NCBI GenBank assembly: GCA_002352375.1 | Contig: DEIH01000104.1 | Location: 1 to 10,366 of the forward strand | Source of the DNA: Spirochaeta sp. UBA2779 | GTDB taxonomy: Bacteria; Spirochaetota; Spirochaetia; DSM-2461 | Direction of reading: 5' to 3' | DNA: 10,366 bases | Shown here: in pieces, positions 1 through 7,840 of the stretch | Layout: each line of letters begins with the position of its first letter | Position numbering within the stretch: the first letter of the stretch is position 1 | Position numbers and translations under genes: made by a program | The notes under the pieces: model-generated | Databases searched by the model: none | What the model was told of the DNA's origin: nothing | Seen by the model: only the letters and a program-made list of their open reading frames with translations

Positions 1-1268
1 CTTTTGGCCAGGGATATATGTCCGGCCAGCGACTCTCCTTTGAAGGCTTCAACAAGATAGGTTAAACCATTAGATTCAGCATCAAGATAGGGACTGTCAA
101 TCTGATAAGGATCTCCTGTCAAAACAACTTTGGAACCCTCTCCGGCTCGACTGACAATTGTTTTCACCTCGTGAGGTGTAAGATTCTGGGCTTCATCAAT
201 AATAATAAACTGCCTTGGAAGTGAACGTCCCCGAATGTAGGTTATAGCTTCAATCTCAATAATTTTATTGTTCAACAGCTGATCGATACTCTTGATGTTC
301 TGTTTTTTTGCCGAATCAATAATATATTCCAGATTATCAAAAACCGGCTGCATCCAATGGGACATCTTTGCCAGCTTTTCCCCGGGGAGATAACCCAGAT
401 CCTGCCCCATAGGAATTATGGGTCGACTAACCAGAACTCTGGAATACTGCTTATCTTCAAGTGTTTTCTTCAATGCAGAAGCCAGAGCCATCAAAGTTTT
501 TCCTGTTCCGGCTTTACCTACCATGGTTACCAGAGGGACTGAATCATCCATCAGCAGATCGAAGGCCACTCGCTGTTTAATATTAAGTGGTTTAACACCC
601 ATTACTGGCTCCTGCCAGGACTCCACATAATTCAGAGAATGGTTCTCTCCTGTCTGTCTTCCAATATGAACTGTTTTTTTATCATCCTTCAACGGTCTGA
701 ACAAAACATACTGGTTCGGCATCAGAGCACGGCCATCCCATTCCATAACACCGGATTTCTGAAATTCTGTGAGCATTTCGTCTGGCAAAGAGCTCTCTAT
801 AACACCCTCATAGAGAAACTCCATACTCACTTTGTTATTTTCATAATCAACGGCTTTCAAGCCGAGAACAGCAGCCTTAATACGTGCATTGATATCTTTG
901 GAAACAAAAAAAACTTCATGGCCGGTCTGTAGATAGGAAAGAGCACAAAGGATGATTTTATTATCCATCTTCTCAAGAGAAAAATCCTTGGGGATTCTGG
1001 CATCATGAGCCAAGCCTACTATCAGGGTTCCTCCGGTAGGCAGTTTTACCCCGGATTGTAGATTTCCTTTTTTGGAATAATCGTTAATATAGCGAATGGC
1101 CTGGCGTGCACTTCGACCACGGCCTGCATGATCCCGCTTTAGGTTATCCAGTTCCTCAAAAACCCACAATGGGATTACAACCAGAGCCTCTCTGAATGAG
1201 AGAAAAGCATCCGGGCGATGAATAAGTACATTGGTGTCTATTACAAATGTTTTCTCATGCCTTTTCAA
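1..1268 (-). CDS. PIN-domain/PhoH-family ATPase (PhoH2/YlaK type), 3' end cut by window edge
   Basis: This gene encodes a cytoplasmic two-domain protein: an N-terminal PIN nuclease domain (about residues 6-135) and a C-terminal PhoH ATPase domain (about 235 to the end). The PIN acidic set is visible as D11 (VIDTNVLI), E39 (EELDNLK), D102 and D125 (SKDIN). The ATPase has a Walker A GKAGTGKT at 251-258 and a Walker B IIIDEAQN around D358-E359, followed by the TGDPYQID stretch. Proteins of this PhoH2 architecture are known as RNA helicase/ribonucleases, so a role in RNA turnover is inferred. 422 codons are visible and the reading ends in GHISLAK, close to the usual C-terminus, so only a short tail is probably missing. 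The start is TTG at 1268: the frame has a stop just upstream (1287-1289), no ATG or GTG precedes the PIN motif, and an AGGA lies 8 bases upstream inside the end of the preceding gene. It is the third gene of a leftward unit, 1 base after the phosphodiesterase stop. Confidence 0.93.
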   Translation of the reverse strand, partial: MKRHEKTFVIDTNVLIHRPDAFLSFREALVVIPLWVFEELDNLKRDHAGRGRSARQAIRYINDYSKKGNLQSGVKLPTGGTLIVGLAHDARIPKDFSLEKMDNKIILCALSYLQTGHEVFFVSKDINARIKAAVLGLKAVDYENNKVSMEFLYEGVIESSLPDEMLTEFQKSGVMEWDGRALMPNQYVLFRPLKDDKKTVHIGRQTGENHSLNYVESWQEPVMGVKPLNIKQRVAFDLLMDDSVPLVTMVGKAGTGKTLMALASALKKTLEDKQYSRVLVSRPIIPMGQDLGYLPGEKLAKMSHWMQPVFDNLEYIIDSAKKQNIKSIDQLLNNKIIEIEAITYIRGRSLPRQFIIIDEAQNLTPHEVKTIVSRAGEGSKVVLTGDPYQIDSPYLDAESNGLTYLVEAFKGESLAGHISLAK

Positions 1269-1269
1269 T

Positions 1270-2025
1270 TCAGGATTCCTGCAGTTTTATTGAAGCTAAT
1301 ACTTCTTTCAAAAGGAAAGGTCTATTGGTAATTATACCGTCAATACCCCATTCGGCAAATCGCTTCATATCCTTTTCCTCATCTACCGTCCATACTTGAA
1401 CTTTCCATCCGGCTTTCTGCCACCGGGCAATACGCCCGGGGGTGAGAATTCGAAGGATACCGGCATGTTCAGGAAGCTGCAGAACACCCTCCCCCGTTCC
1501 AGGAGATCGGGAAAGTCCCAATAAAGAGAAGAGTAACAATCTTACAACACCGTATCGTGCCAGGGAAACAGAAATACCGGGGTTCTCCCGTTTAAATAGA
1601 TTCAATGTTCTATCATTGAAAGATGCGGTACAGCATCGTCTCTCCGCCCCGCTTCTGCGCAGCAATTCCGACCATACCCTCACTATCCGGGAACCGGAAT
1701 CCTTTAAATCGACACTGAACAGGGTTTCCGGGAAAAGGCGAAGTGCCTCATCCATAAAAAAGGGGAATCCCGTTCTGCCCTCTTCATCTCTGAGAACAAG
1801 TCTTTCCAATTCAGATCTGGTACATCGGGAGATGGGACGATCAGGGCCCCCGAGTCTGGAAAAATCAGAATCGTGAGATATCACAATAAATCCATCTGAA
1901 GTTAACCGGACATCAGTTTCAACAATGTCCACTCCGGCTTCAAGGGCGGCCCGAAATGATTTCTCGGTATTTTCAACCGCTCTCTCCGGAGCTCCACGAT
2001 GTCCGATAATTAAAGGGGTGTTCAC
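1270..2025 (-). CDS. Glycerophosphodiester phosphodiesterase family protein
   Basis: The product (251 residues) belongs to the GDPD TIM-barrel family, which hydrolyses glycerophosphodiesters to glycerol-3-phosphate and an alcohol with a divalent metal. Family motifs seen are GHRG with H9 and R10, ENT at 18-20, the metal pair ETD (E36, D38), the HD motif at H51-D52, and the C-terminal VWTVDEE and GIDGIITNRP segments. The usual third ligand region (IEIK in many members) reads VDLKD at 105-109, a conservative Glu-to-Asp form. Length matches cytosolic bacterial GDPDs, and no signal peptide or membrane span is seen, so it probably acts on phospholipid breakdown products in the cytoplasm. The start is GTG at 2025, overlapping the chemoreceptor stop as GTGA, with GAAGG just upstream, so translation is probably coupled. 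The substrate cannot be told from sequence. Confidence 0.93.
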   Translation of the reverse strand: MNTPLIIGHRGAPERAVENTEKSFRAALEAGVDIVETDVRLTSDGFIVISHDSDFSRLGGPDRPISRCTRSELERLVLRDEEGRTGFPFFMDEALRLFPETLFSVDLKDSGSRIVRVWSELLRRSGAERRCCTASFNDRTLNLFKRENPGISVSLARYGVVRLLLFSLLGLSRSPGTGEGVLQLPEHAGILRILTPGRIARWQKAGWKVQVWTVDEEKDMKRFAEWGIDGIITNRPFLLKEVLASIKLQES

Positions 2026-4034
2026 AAGCCTTCAGAACGGCCATCACCATCAACAACGGTGAGTTCTTCTTTTCCAGGCCAGTTCCCTTCACTCAAAGTA
2101 ACACTGTTGCCATCTTCAATATAAAGAGAAGGAATGCCTGCTTCTTCCCCCGAATCAACATCCGAGAAATCTGGTTCTTCAGCTGAAGAGGCCTCATCCA
2201 CTTTAAACTGACTTACTGCGGTATCCAGATCCCGGCTGATTGTACTGATGCTGTCGGCTACGTCCCGGGTCCGCTCAGAACTTTCCCGTATAACAGACAT
2301 ACCGGTTCTTATTTCCACACTGCCGGAGCTTACCTGGCTGGATATCTCTGAGGCTTCAGAAACCGATTTTCTCACCGAATGAATATTTTCAGTAATATCC
2401 ATCGTGCTTTCCCTTACCCGGCTTGTATAATCCTGAAGCTCATTCATAGCCTCCATAACCTGACCGCTGCCCTGACTGAGTTCCCCTATACTCGATGCAA
2501 CCTCCGAGGTGCGGCTGATAACACCCTGTATTTCTGTATCTATCTGTTCAAATGAAGAAATAGTTTGAGTACTGGAATCAGTGGCACTGTTGATATCTCC
2601 GATAATTGAACGGAGATTCTCACTGATAATTCGTGAATTTTCAGATGTTTTTTCAGCAAGATTTCTGATTTCATCGGCAACAACACTGAATCCCCGGCCT
2701 GCATCTCCGGCATGTGCTGCTTCAATTGCTGCATTCATTGCCAGCAGGTTGGTTTGATCCGCCACACCCTTTATTACATCCGCCATTTCCTGAATGGTAT
2801 TTACATGGCTGCTTACTCTACGGATGGTTTTTCCGGTTTCCTCTATTACTTCACTACCATCCCGGGCAACACTCTCCAGCCTGAGGGCTGCATCTTTATT
2901 CCCGGAAACAGACTTGGACATGCTTGAAAGTGAGGCAATTATCTGAGTAGTAGCCGCTGTTGACTCTTCCACCATGGAAGCCTGGGATTGTATCATCTCT
3001 GAGAAACTGTCAACCCGAGTTACAATGAGATCCGCCGCTTTGGCTGATTTTGTTACACTGCCATCCAATTCGCCTGTAAGTTCCAAAATTGATTCCACAT
3101 TCTTCTCACCTTCCACAACTGAACTGGAAGAATCCTCCACAGAAGCTATCAGTTGGTTCCGGGCATCTGTATTCGCCTTCGAACCGGCCTGTATAGCGGT
3201 GAGAGTCTCCACAAGATTGACTATAAATCCATTTAGATTTCCACCAAGATGACTGAGTTCATCTTTTCCAGACTCATTAAATCGTCTGGTAAGATCACCG
3301 GATGCAAGAACAGTAATATCATCTCTGATGCCGTTAATTTTTCTGAGTATCACCCGGATAATCAGTACCGAGAGTATGAAAGATAGAATGATAACTCCGA
3401 TTATACTGAAGTCCATTACAAGAGACTGTCTCCGGGTTATCTTTTCAATCTCAGCATCAATAAGAGAAATCTGCTTATTGAGAATTGAGAGATTTGATAC
3501 AATTGTATCGTTAAGAATGGCCTGAGCTGAAACGAAATCCTCTGCTGCTTCCATCAGGCTGTCGGTAGCCTTTCGGCGGTATGTATCATCGATTAAAATA
3601 TGGGTTAAAGGTACATTATTAATGTATGGGTAGGTTTCCGAGGCCACCTGCCAGAAACGCACTGCACTCCTGGTATGAGCAACCCGGCGGTCGTTCATCA
3701 AATTATTAAGACGGTAAACTGAATCAAGAGCTTCTGCGATGGTTCTATCCAAACCGGGAAGAACCACGATATCCCTGCTTCCGGTTTCAAAGGCCTCCTG
3801 TGTATTTGCAGAAAGAATCTGATATTCTTCAATGCTTCTGTTAAAAGAGGAAAGCATGTAATTCATCAATCCGCTGTTCTCAGCATTCAAGGTCTGCTGC
3901 ATATTACCAAGTAAGATCTTTTCTTTACCGATGGCATCAAGATTAACTGTTTGAATATTGATGTAGACAAGTATCAGGATTAAAAAAATATTTGTAATGA
4001 TTACAAGCCCGATAAGGCGCAACCGAATAGTCAT
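2022..4034 (-). CDS. Methyl-accepting chemotaxis protein (transmembrane chemoreceptor)
   Basis: This 670-residue chemoreceptor should sit in the inner membrane and signal through CheW-CheA to the flagellar motor. It has a first membrane helix at about 7-25, a helical periplasmic sensor region at about 28-205, a second membrane helix at about 209-230, a HAMP linker at about 231-283, and a long coiled-coil signalling domain to about 610. The signalling hairpin tip is clear at about 423-449 (DQTNLLAMNAAIEAAHAG, then GRGFSVVADE). The C-terminal tail is acidic (EEPDFSDVDSGEE) and lacks the NWETF-like pentapeptide that tethers CheR/CheB in enterobacterial high-abundance receptors. The sensor region has no motif that names a ligand; a four-helix-bundle sensor is an inference from its helical, low-glycine composition. 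The ATG at 4034 has a strong GGAGG 7 bases upstream and a sigma-70-like promoter before it. It is the first gene of a leftward unit. Confidence 0.95.
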   Translation of the reverse strand: MTIRLRLIGLVIITNIFLILILVYINIQTVNLDAIGKEKILLGNMQQTLNAENSGLMNYMLSSFNRSIEEYQILSANTQEAFETGSRDIVVLPGLDRTIAEALDSVYRLNNLMNDRRVAHTRSAVRFWQVASETYPYINNVPLTHILIDDTYRRKATDSLMEAAEDFVSAQAILNDTIVSNLSILNKQISLIDAEIEKITRRQSLVMDFSIIGVIILSFILSVLIIRVILRKINGIRDDITVLASGDLTRRFNESGKDELSHLGGNLNGFIVNLVETLTAIQAGSKANTDARNQLIASVEDSSSSVVEGEKNVESILELTGELDGSVTKSAKAADLIVTRVDSFSEMIQSQASMVEESTAATTQIIASLSSMSKSVSGNKDAALRLESVARDGSEVIEETGKTIRRVSSHVNTIQEMADVIKGVADQTNLLAMNAAIEAAHAGDAGRGFSVVADEIRNLAEKTSENSRIISENLRSIIGDINSATDSSTQTISSFEQIDTEIQGVISRTSEVASSIGELSQGSGQVMEAMNELQDYTSRVRESTMDITENIHSVRKSVSEASEISSQVSSGSVEIRTGMSVIRESSERTRDVADSISTISRDLDTAVSQFKVDEASSAEEPDFSDVDSGEEAGIPSLYIEDGNSVTLSEGNWPGKEELTVVDGDGRSEGL

Positions 4035-4054
4035 ACAAAAGCCTCCGCACCTAT

Positions 4055-4082
4055 ATCCTACTGCCTCCGTAAATCATGTCAA
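4055..4082 (-). promoter_or_regulatory. Candidate sigma-70 promoter for the chemoreceptor-GDPD-PhoH unit
   Basis: Read on the minus strand, a perfect TTGACA (-35; plus-strand 4077-4082) is followed 16 bases later by TAGGAT (-10, 4 of 6 consensus; plus-strand 4055-4060). Transcription would start near 4048, giving a short leader with the GGAGG ribosome site. The -35 hexamer overlaps the left arm of the inverted repeat at 4079-4108, so a protein bound there could block or alter initiation. This is a pattern match only. Confidence 0.5.
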
Positions 4083-4108
4083 TCATCTTTTAGATAGAAG
4101 ATGATTGA
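4079..4108. repeat. Perfect 11-bp inverted repeat in the divergent control region
   Basis: The arms TCAATCATCTT (4079-4089) and AAGATGATTGA (4098-4108) are exact reverse complements around an 8-base spacer. The repeat lies between two divergent genes, and its left arm overlaps the -35 hexamer of the leftward promoter. It has no GC-rich stem or T-run and so does not look like a terminator. A dimeric regulator binding site serving both directions is the natural reading, but the regulator is unknown. Confidence 0.6.
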
Positions 4109-4114
4109 TAACCG

Positions 4115-4144
4115 TTGCCGTTCACCCCTGAATCCCGATACACT
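4115..4144 (+). promoter_or_regulatory. Weak candidate promoter for the XPB helicase pair
   Basis: TTGCCG (4115-4120, 4 of 6) and TACACT (4139-4144, 4 of 6) are separated by 18 bases. Transcription would begin near 4151, at or just before the ATG at 4154, which would give a nearly leaderless message. This agrees with the lack of a Shine-Dalgarno sequence at that ATG, but both hexamers are imperfect and the assignment is tentative. Confidence 0.25.
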
Positions 4145-4150
4145 ATCGGG
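4134..4150. repeat. Perfect 7-bp inverted repeat just upstream of the XPB start
   Basis: CCCGATA (4134-4140) and TATCGGG (4144-4150) are exact reverse complements with a 3-base loop CAC, ending 3 bases before the ATG at 4154. It covers the tentative -10 of the XPB promoter, so it could be an operator. If it is transcribed, it could form a hairpin next to the start codon and limit ribosome entry. There is no T-run, so a terminator is unlikely. Confidence 0.5.
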
Positions 4151-4153
4151 TCC

Positions 4154-5842
4154 ATGACTCAAGACAGCAGACCACTTATAGTTCAGGGGGACGGATCCCT
4201 TCTTCTCGATGTCCACAACGATTCTTTCGAGAAGTCCCGTGGAGAAATCAGCGCCTATGCCGAGCTGGAGAAATCTCCTGAACATGTACATACATACCGG
4301 ATAACACCCCTGTCTCTGTGGAATGCCGCCGGAGCTGGATGGATAAGTTCCAAAGTTGAGGAATCTCTCTCCCGATGGAGCCGTTATTCTGTTCCGGAAA
4401 ACATTATTGCTCAAATAAGGGATATTCTTTCCCGATGGGGCAAATTGAGGCTTGTTAACCTGGAAAAGGAAACCTCCTCCGGTGATTCTGATTTATGGTT
4501 GCGTCTTGAAATAGACGATGCTGCCGTATGGGAAGAACTTAAAGCGAGAAAAGCCCTGGCCAAGTGGCTTGTCCCTTCAGAAAAGGGATTTCTTGTCCGC
4601 CTGGTTGACCGGGGGACCATTAAGGCCGAATTAATTCGAATTGGATATCCAATAGTCGATCTTGCTCCACTTAAAGACGGAGACCCTCTGGAGATTAAAC
4701 TCAGAGAGATTTCTCTGGACGGAAAACCTTTTACAATCAGGGATTATCAGGTAAATGCCATCGATTCATTTGTTGGAACCGGCGAACCGGGGACTGGTTT
4801 CGGTACCGTAGTTATGCCCTGCGGATCCGGGAAAACGGTCGTAGGAATCGGCACAATGGCCGCAATGGCCACCCATACTCTGATTCTCACAACCAATGTG
4901 GCTGCTGTTCATCAATGGCGGAACGAACTTCTTGATAAAACGTATCTGAAAAAGGAACAGATAGCCGAATATACCGGAGACCGAAAAGAAGTTGCTCCTG
5001 TTACTGTGGCCACCTACCAGATACTCACCTGGAGGAAAAATAAAATAAGCCCCTTCCCCCATTTCGATCTTTTTCGTAAACATTCATGGGGCTTGATAAT
5101 CTATGACGAGGTGCACCTGCTCCCCGCACCGGTATTCAGAGTAACTGCTGAGATTCAGTCTGTAAGAAGAATCGGTTTAACCGCAACTCTGATACGGGAA
5201 GACGGAGCTGAAAGGGATGTGTTTACCCTGGTGGGCCCCAAACGTTTTGATATACCCTGGAAGGAACTTGAGGCTCTGGGCTGGATTGCCGAGGCACGAT
5301 GCCGTGAAATACGCATCAATCTGCCGAAAGAGTCCCGAATCCCCTATGCGATTGCCGAAAAACGTAGAAAAATCCGTCTGGCTGCTGAAAATTCCAGAAA
5401 AATAGATATTGCCCTTCAGCTTGTTAAAAACAGACATGAAGACCAGATTCTAGTTATCGGTCAATACATTTCTCAGTTGGAAGAAATTGCCGGGAGACTG
5501 AAGGTTCCCATCATTACCGGTAAAACACCGAATCTAGAGAGAGACAGAATATACAACGACTTCCGGAATGGCCGGGAACGTGTCATTGTTGTTTCCAAAG
5601 TGGCTAACTTTGCCATCGACTTGCCGGATGCCTCGGTTGCGATACAACTTTCAGGTTCTTTTGGATCCAGGCAGGAAGAGGCTCAAAGACTGGGGCGTAT
5701 ACTTCGTCCAAAAGATAGAGATTCCTGGTTTTATTCTCTGGTATCCCGGGGCACAGTAGAAGAAGACTTCGCCGTAAACCGTCAGCGTTTCCTTACAGAA
5801 CAGGGATACCGTTACACCATCGATATATGGGAGGACTTATGA
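4154..5842 (+). CDS. XPB/ERCC3-type superfamily 2 DNA helicase (bacterial XPB)
   Basis: The 562-residue product is an ATP-driven 3'-5' DNA helicase/translocase related to eukaryotic XPB (TFIIH, nucleotide excision repair) and to mycobacterial XPB. The N-terminal region has the bacterial XPB signature PLIVQGDGSLLLDV and LEKSPEHVHTYRITPLSLWN, ahead of the helicase core. Visible motifs are Walker A GSGKT at 224-228, the DEVH box at 318-321, motif III LTAT followed by the XPB-type RED at 348-350, VSKVANFAIDLP (motif V), and QEEAQRLGRILRP (motif VI, about 508-519). The ATG at 4154 is preferred to the upstream in-frame TTG at 4115 because family members start close to the PLIVQ segment. Neither start has a clear Shine-Dalgarno sequence. 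It is the first gene of a rightward pair and overlaps its partner by ATGA. DNA repair or transcription-linked remodelling is known for relatives, while the role in this organism is inferred. Confidence 0.96.
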   Translation: MTQDSRPLIVQGDGSLLLDVHNDSFEKSRGEISAYAELEKSPEHVHTYRITPLSLWNAAGAGWISSKVEESLSRWSRYSVPENIIAQIRDILSRWGKLRLVNLEKETSSGDSDLWLRLEIDDAAVWEELKARKALAKWLVPSEKGFLVRLVDRGTIKAELIRIGYPIVDLAPLKDGDPLEIKLREISLDGKPFTIRDYQVNAIDSFVGTGEPGTGFGTVVMPCGSGKTVVGIGTMAAMATHTLILTTNVAAVHQWRNELLDKTYLKKEQIAEYTGDRKEVAPVTVATYQILTWRKNKISPFPHFDLFRKHSWGLIIYDEVHLLPAPVFRVTAEIQSVRRIGLTATLIREDGAERDVFTLVGPKRFDIPWKELEALGWIAEARCREIRINLPKESRIPYAIAEKRRKIRLAAENSRKIDIALQLVKNRHEDQILVIGQYISQLEEIAGRLKVPIITGKTPNLERDRIYNDFRNGRERVIVVSKVANFAIDLPDASVAIQLSGSFGSRQEEAQRLGRILRPKDRDSWFYSLVSRGTVEEDFAVNRQRFLTEQGYRYTIDIWEDL

Positions 5843-7836
5843 ATAAAGTCACCTGGCCGGAAGTTTTTTCGGCCCTGCCCGATTCCGGCTTTTTTGAAGT
5901 TGTCCGCCATTATCTCGGACCTGTGAGTACACCTTTTCACAAGCCGGACCTTGTCCATCAAATGGAACAGTTCTTTGCCAGGGAAGACGTTTCCCGCAGG
6001 GTACACGAATACATCACACCGGAAGATGCTTTGTTCCTGACATTCATTGCCTATCACAAGCGGCCGACGGAAGACAATCTTTCCCGGATGATACCAGAGG
6101 TTCGCTATGTAGCTCTGAGAGAAGAGCTGCTGAATCTTGAAGAACGTCTACTTATCTGGAGTCGCCGTGAGGGGAAAATAAGATACTACGTTTTAACCCC
6201 CCTGGGTGAAAGGATCAAAGAGTCCGGGATGCTGGGCCCCGGTTCCGTTATCGGAGATGGGGAGATTGCAGGGAAAACAAAGACAAAATCCTGGCTGGAT
6301 GACAATTTTCTGAATGCCGCCCTGGCTTTTCTTAATGAACGAATTCCTCTGTTCCGAAAGGAGGGCGGATGGCGGAAAAAAACCCTGGAGCTTCTCACAG
6401 AGCGTTTCCCGGTATTGTTTCATGACGGTCGGGGAGAAGAACGTTTAATTCTCGCAGGGAGGGCTCTTATTGCCGCCGGACTGGCGGTTCGTGTAGAGGA
6501 ACATCTGGAACCCAGGATTAAAGCGTGGAGAGAAATTGAATCTGAAGATTCTATAAATCGTATGGCCATTGTAATGGCCAGAGCTACCGCTGGACGCAGC
6601 CTTCCTTTGGCTGTGGCAATTGAGGCTACCAGGCTTGTTACCGAATGCCTGCCCGATGGACGGGCCTACTCCAGGGAAAGACTGGCCGGGCTTTTTCAAC
6701 TGGGTACCGGCGGATTATCACCACTGTCTCCCTCAGGTGCCATGCGAATGATTGCCCATCTGGAACTTATGGGAGAGATCTCTGCTGATGAGAAGGGGCT
6801 GCTCAGCAGTACCAAGGAAAACAATAGAGTATTACACAACAGCGAAAACCCTTCTTTAAGTATCACCCCAGTGGGGGACATCACTTTGAATCCGGGAATG
6901 CCGTTGTTCTGCAACCTTGCCCTTTCAACCGACCATGTGAAAGTTGATGTTGTTACCACCTTCAGACTGAATAAAGAACGTTTTCTGAACGGCCTTGATA
7001 CCGGAATGAAACCTGAAGAGTTGTTTAGAGATATGGAAACTCATTCGGGGCGCCCGGTACCCCCGAATCTCAGAACTTTAGCTTCAGAATGGGAAAGTGA
7101 TTATCGAACTGTGACAATGAAGCTCGGTGTCGTATTTCAGGCCGAAGGTGTGAAAAAACAGATTATTGAGGAAACTGGAGTATTGGATACATACAGCTAC
7201 TCCCGTCCTGCTGATGGTATCTGGCTTCTGGATCCGGGAGAAGAGAGCCAGTGGAGAGCAGCATTAAACGGTATCGGAATAGACCGGCTGCCGCCGCTGC
7301 TGACTGCTTCCGGTTTAAAAGCACCGCTGAATGACGAAAAGAAGGACACTCTGCCCCCATTTATTTCCTGGAATCGGGACTGGCGGAGATCGCCCTTATG
7401 TACCGGTATCTGGGAGAGTCCAAAAGAACATGATGTTTCAGAATTACTGAATAATCTGAATAAAGCCGCAAAAACGGTTTCCCTGAGCCCTGAGGAACAG
7501 GAAGCCTTCAAGGAGCGGCTGGATCGCCGCATCATCATTGTTCCTGAGCAGATTCGTAAAGGTTCCTGGCGTTTTGAGGTAATGAGTGCCAAGGGGCTTG
7601 ATTACCGCGGAAAGCTGAGACTTATTGAAGCAGCGATAAGCGGCAGAGATGAAAGACTGGCGGTAACTCTGGCAGTGGGAACCTCTGTGGAAACAGTGTT
7701 GATACTACCTGTAAAACTGGAAAAAGACGGTAACGATCATATTCTGGTTGGCTTTTCCCTGCCGGAAGAAGAGGAAATCCGCTACAAAATCAGAAAAATA
7801 GGTTTTCTGAAACGAATCAAGTCTTCCCTGTTCTGA
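5839..7836 (+). CDS. Helicase-associated protein, XPB partner (Helicase_C_3-like)
   Basis: This 665-residue protein follows the XPB helicase with an ATGA overlap and has GGGAGG 4 bases before the ATG at 5839, so the two are probably translated as a coupled pair. It has no Walker A or DEAD/H box of its own. The N-terminus (about 1-100) is helical and resembles winged-helix DNA-binding modules. The segment at about 340-422 (beginning LSITPVGDITLNP, with TTFRLNKERFLNGLDTG and later PVPPNL) matches the Helicase_C_3 / XPB-Ssl2-like N-terminal family found in large actinobacterial proteins encoded beside XPB. The last 80 residues (about 587-665, with KLRLIEAAI, ETVLILPVKL and HILVGFSL) resemble a WYL domain. 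No signal peptide or membrane span is seen. A role as a DNA-binding or regulatory subunit for the helicase is an inference from neighbourhood and domain type. Confidence 0.88.
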   Translation: MNKVTWPEVFSALPDSGFFEVVRHYLGPVSTPFHKPDLVHQMEQFFAREDVSRRVHEYITPEDALFLTFIAYHKRPTEDNLSRMIPEVRYVALREELLNLEERLLIWSRREGKIRYYVLTPLGERIKESGMLGPGSVIGDGEIAGKTKTKSWLDDNFLNAALAFLNERIPLFRKEGGWRKKTLELLTERFPVLFHDGRGEERLILAGRALIAAGLAVRVEEHLEPRIKAWREIESEDSINRMAIVMARATAGRSLPLAVAIEATRLVTECLPDGRAYSRERLAGLFQLGTGGLSPLSPSGAMRMIAHLELMGEISADEKGLLSSTKENNRVLHNSENPSLSITPVGDITLNPGMPLFCNLALSTDHVKVDVVTTFRLNKERFLNGLDTGMKPEELFRDMETHSGRPVPPNLRTLASEWESDYRTVTMKLGVVFQAEGVKKQIIEETGVLDTYSYSRPADGIWLLDPGEESQWRAALNGIGIDRLPPLLTASGLKAPLNDEKKDTLPPFISWNRDWRRSPLCTGIWESPKEHDVSELLNNLNKAAKTVSLSPEEQEAFKERLDRRIIIVPEQIRKGSWRFEVMSAKGLDYRGKLRLIEAAISGRDERLAVTLAVGTSVETVLILPVKLEKDGNDHILVGFSLPEEEEIRYKIRKIGFLKRIKSSLF

Positions 7837-7840
7837 TCGC

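Noticed and set aside
1442..1876. A plus-strand open frame of 144 codons
   Set aside because: It lies entirely opposite the phosphodiesterase gene, has no ribosome site, and its translation is Ser/Arg/Pro-rich without any recognisable motif.
4079..4414. A minus-strand open frame of 111 codons at the start of the XPB gene
   Set aside because: It is antisense to the conserved XPB N-terminus and has no family-like sequence.
5827..5838. An ATG 12 bases upstream as the start of the XPB partner
   Set aside because: It falls inside the GGGAGG ribosome-site region; the ATG at 5839 has proper spacing and the ATGA overlap with the helicase stop.
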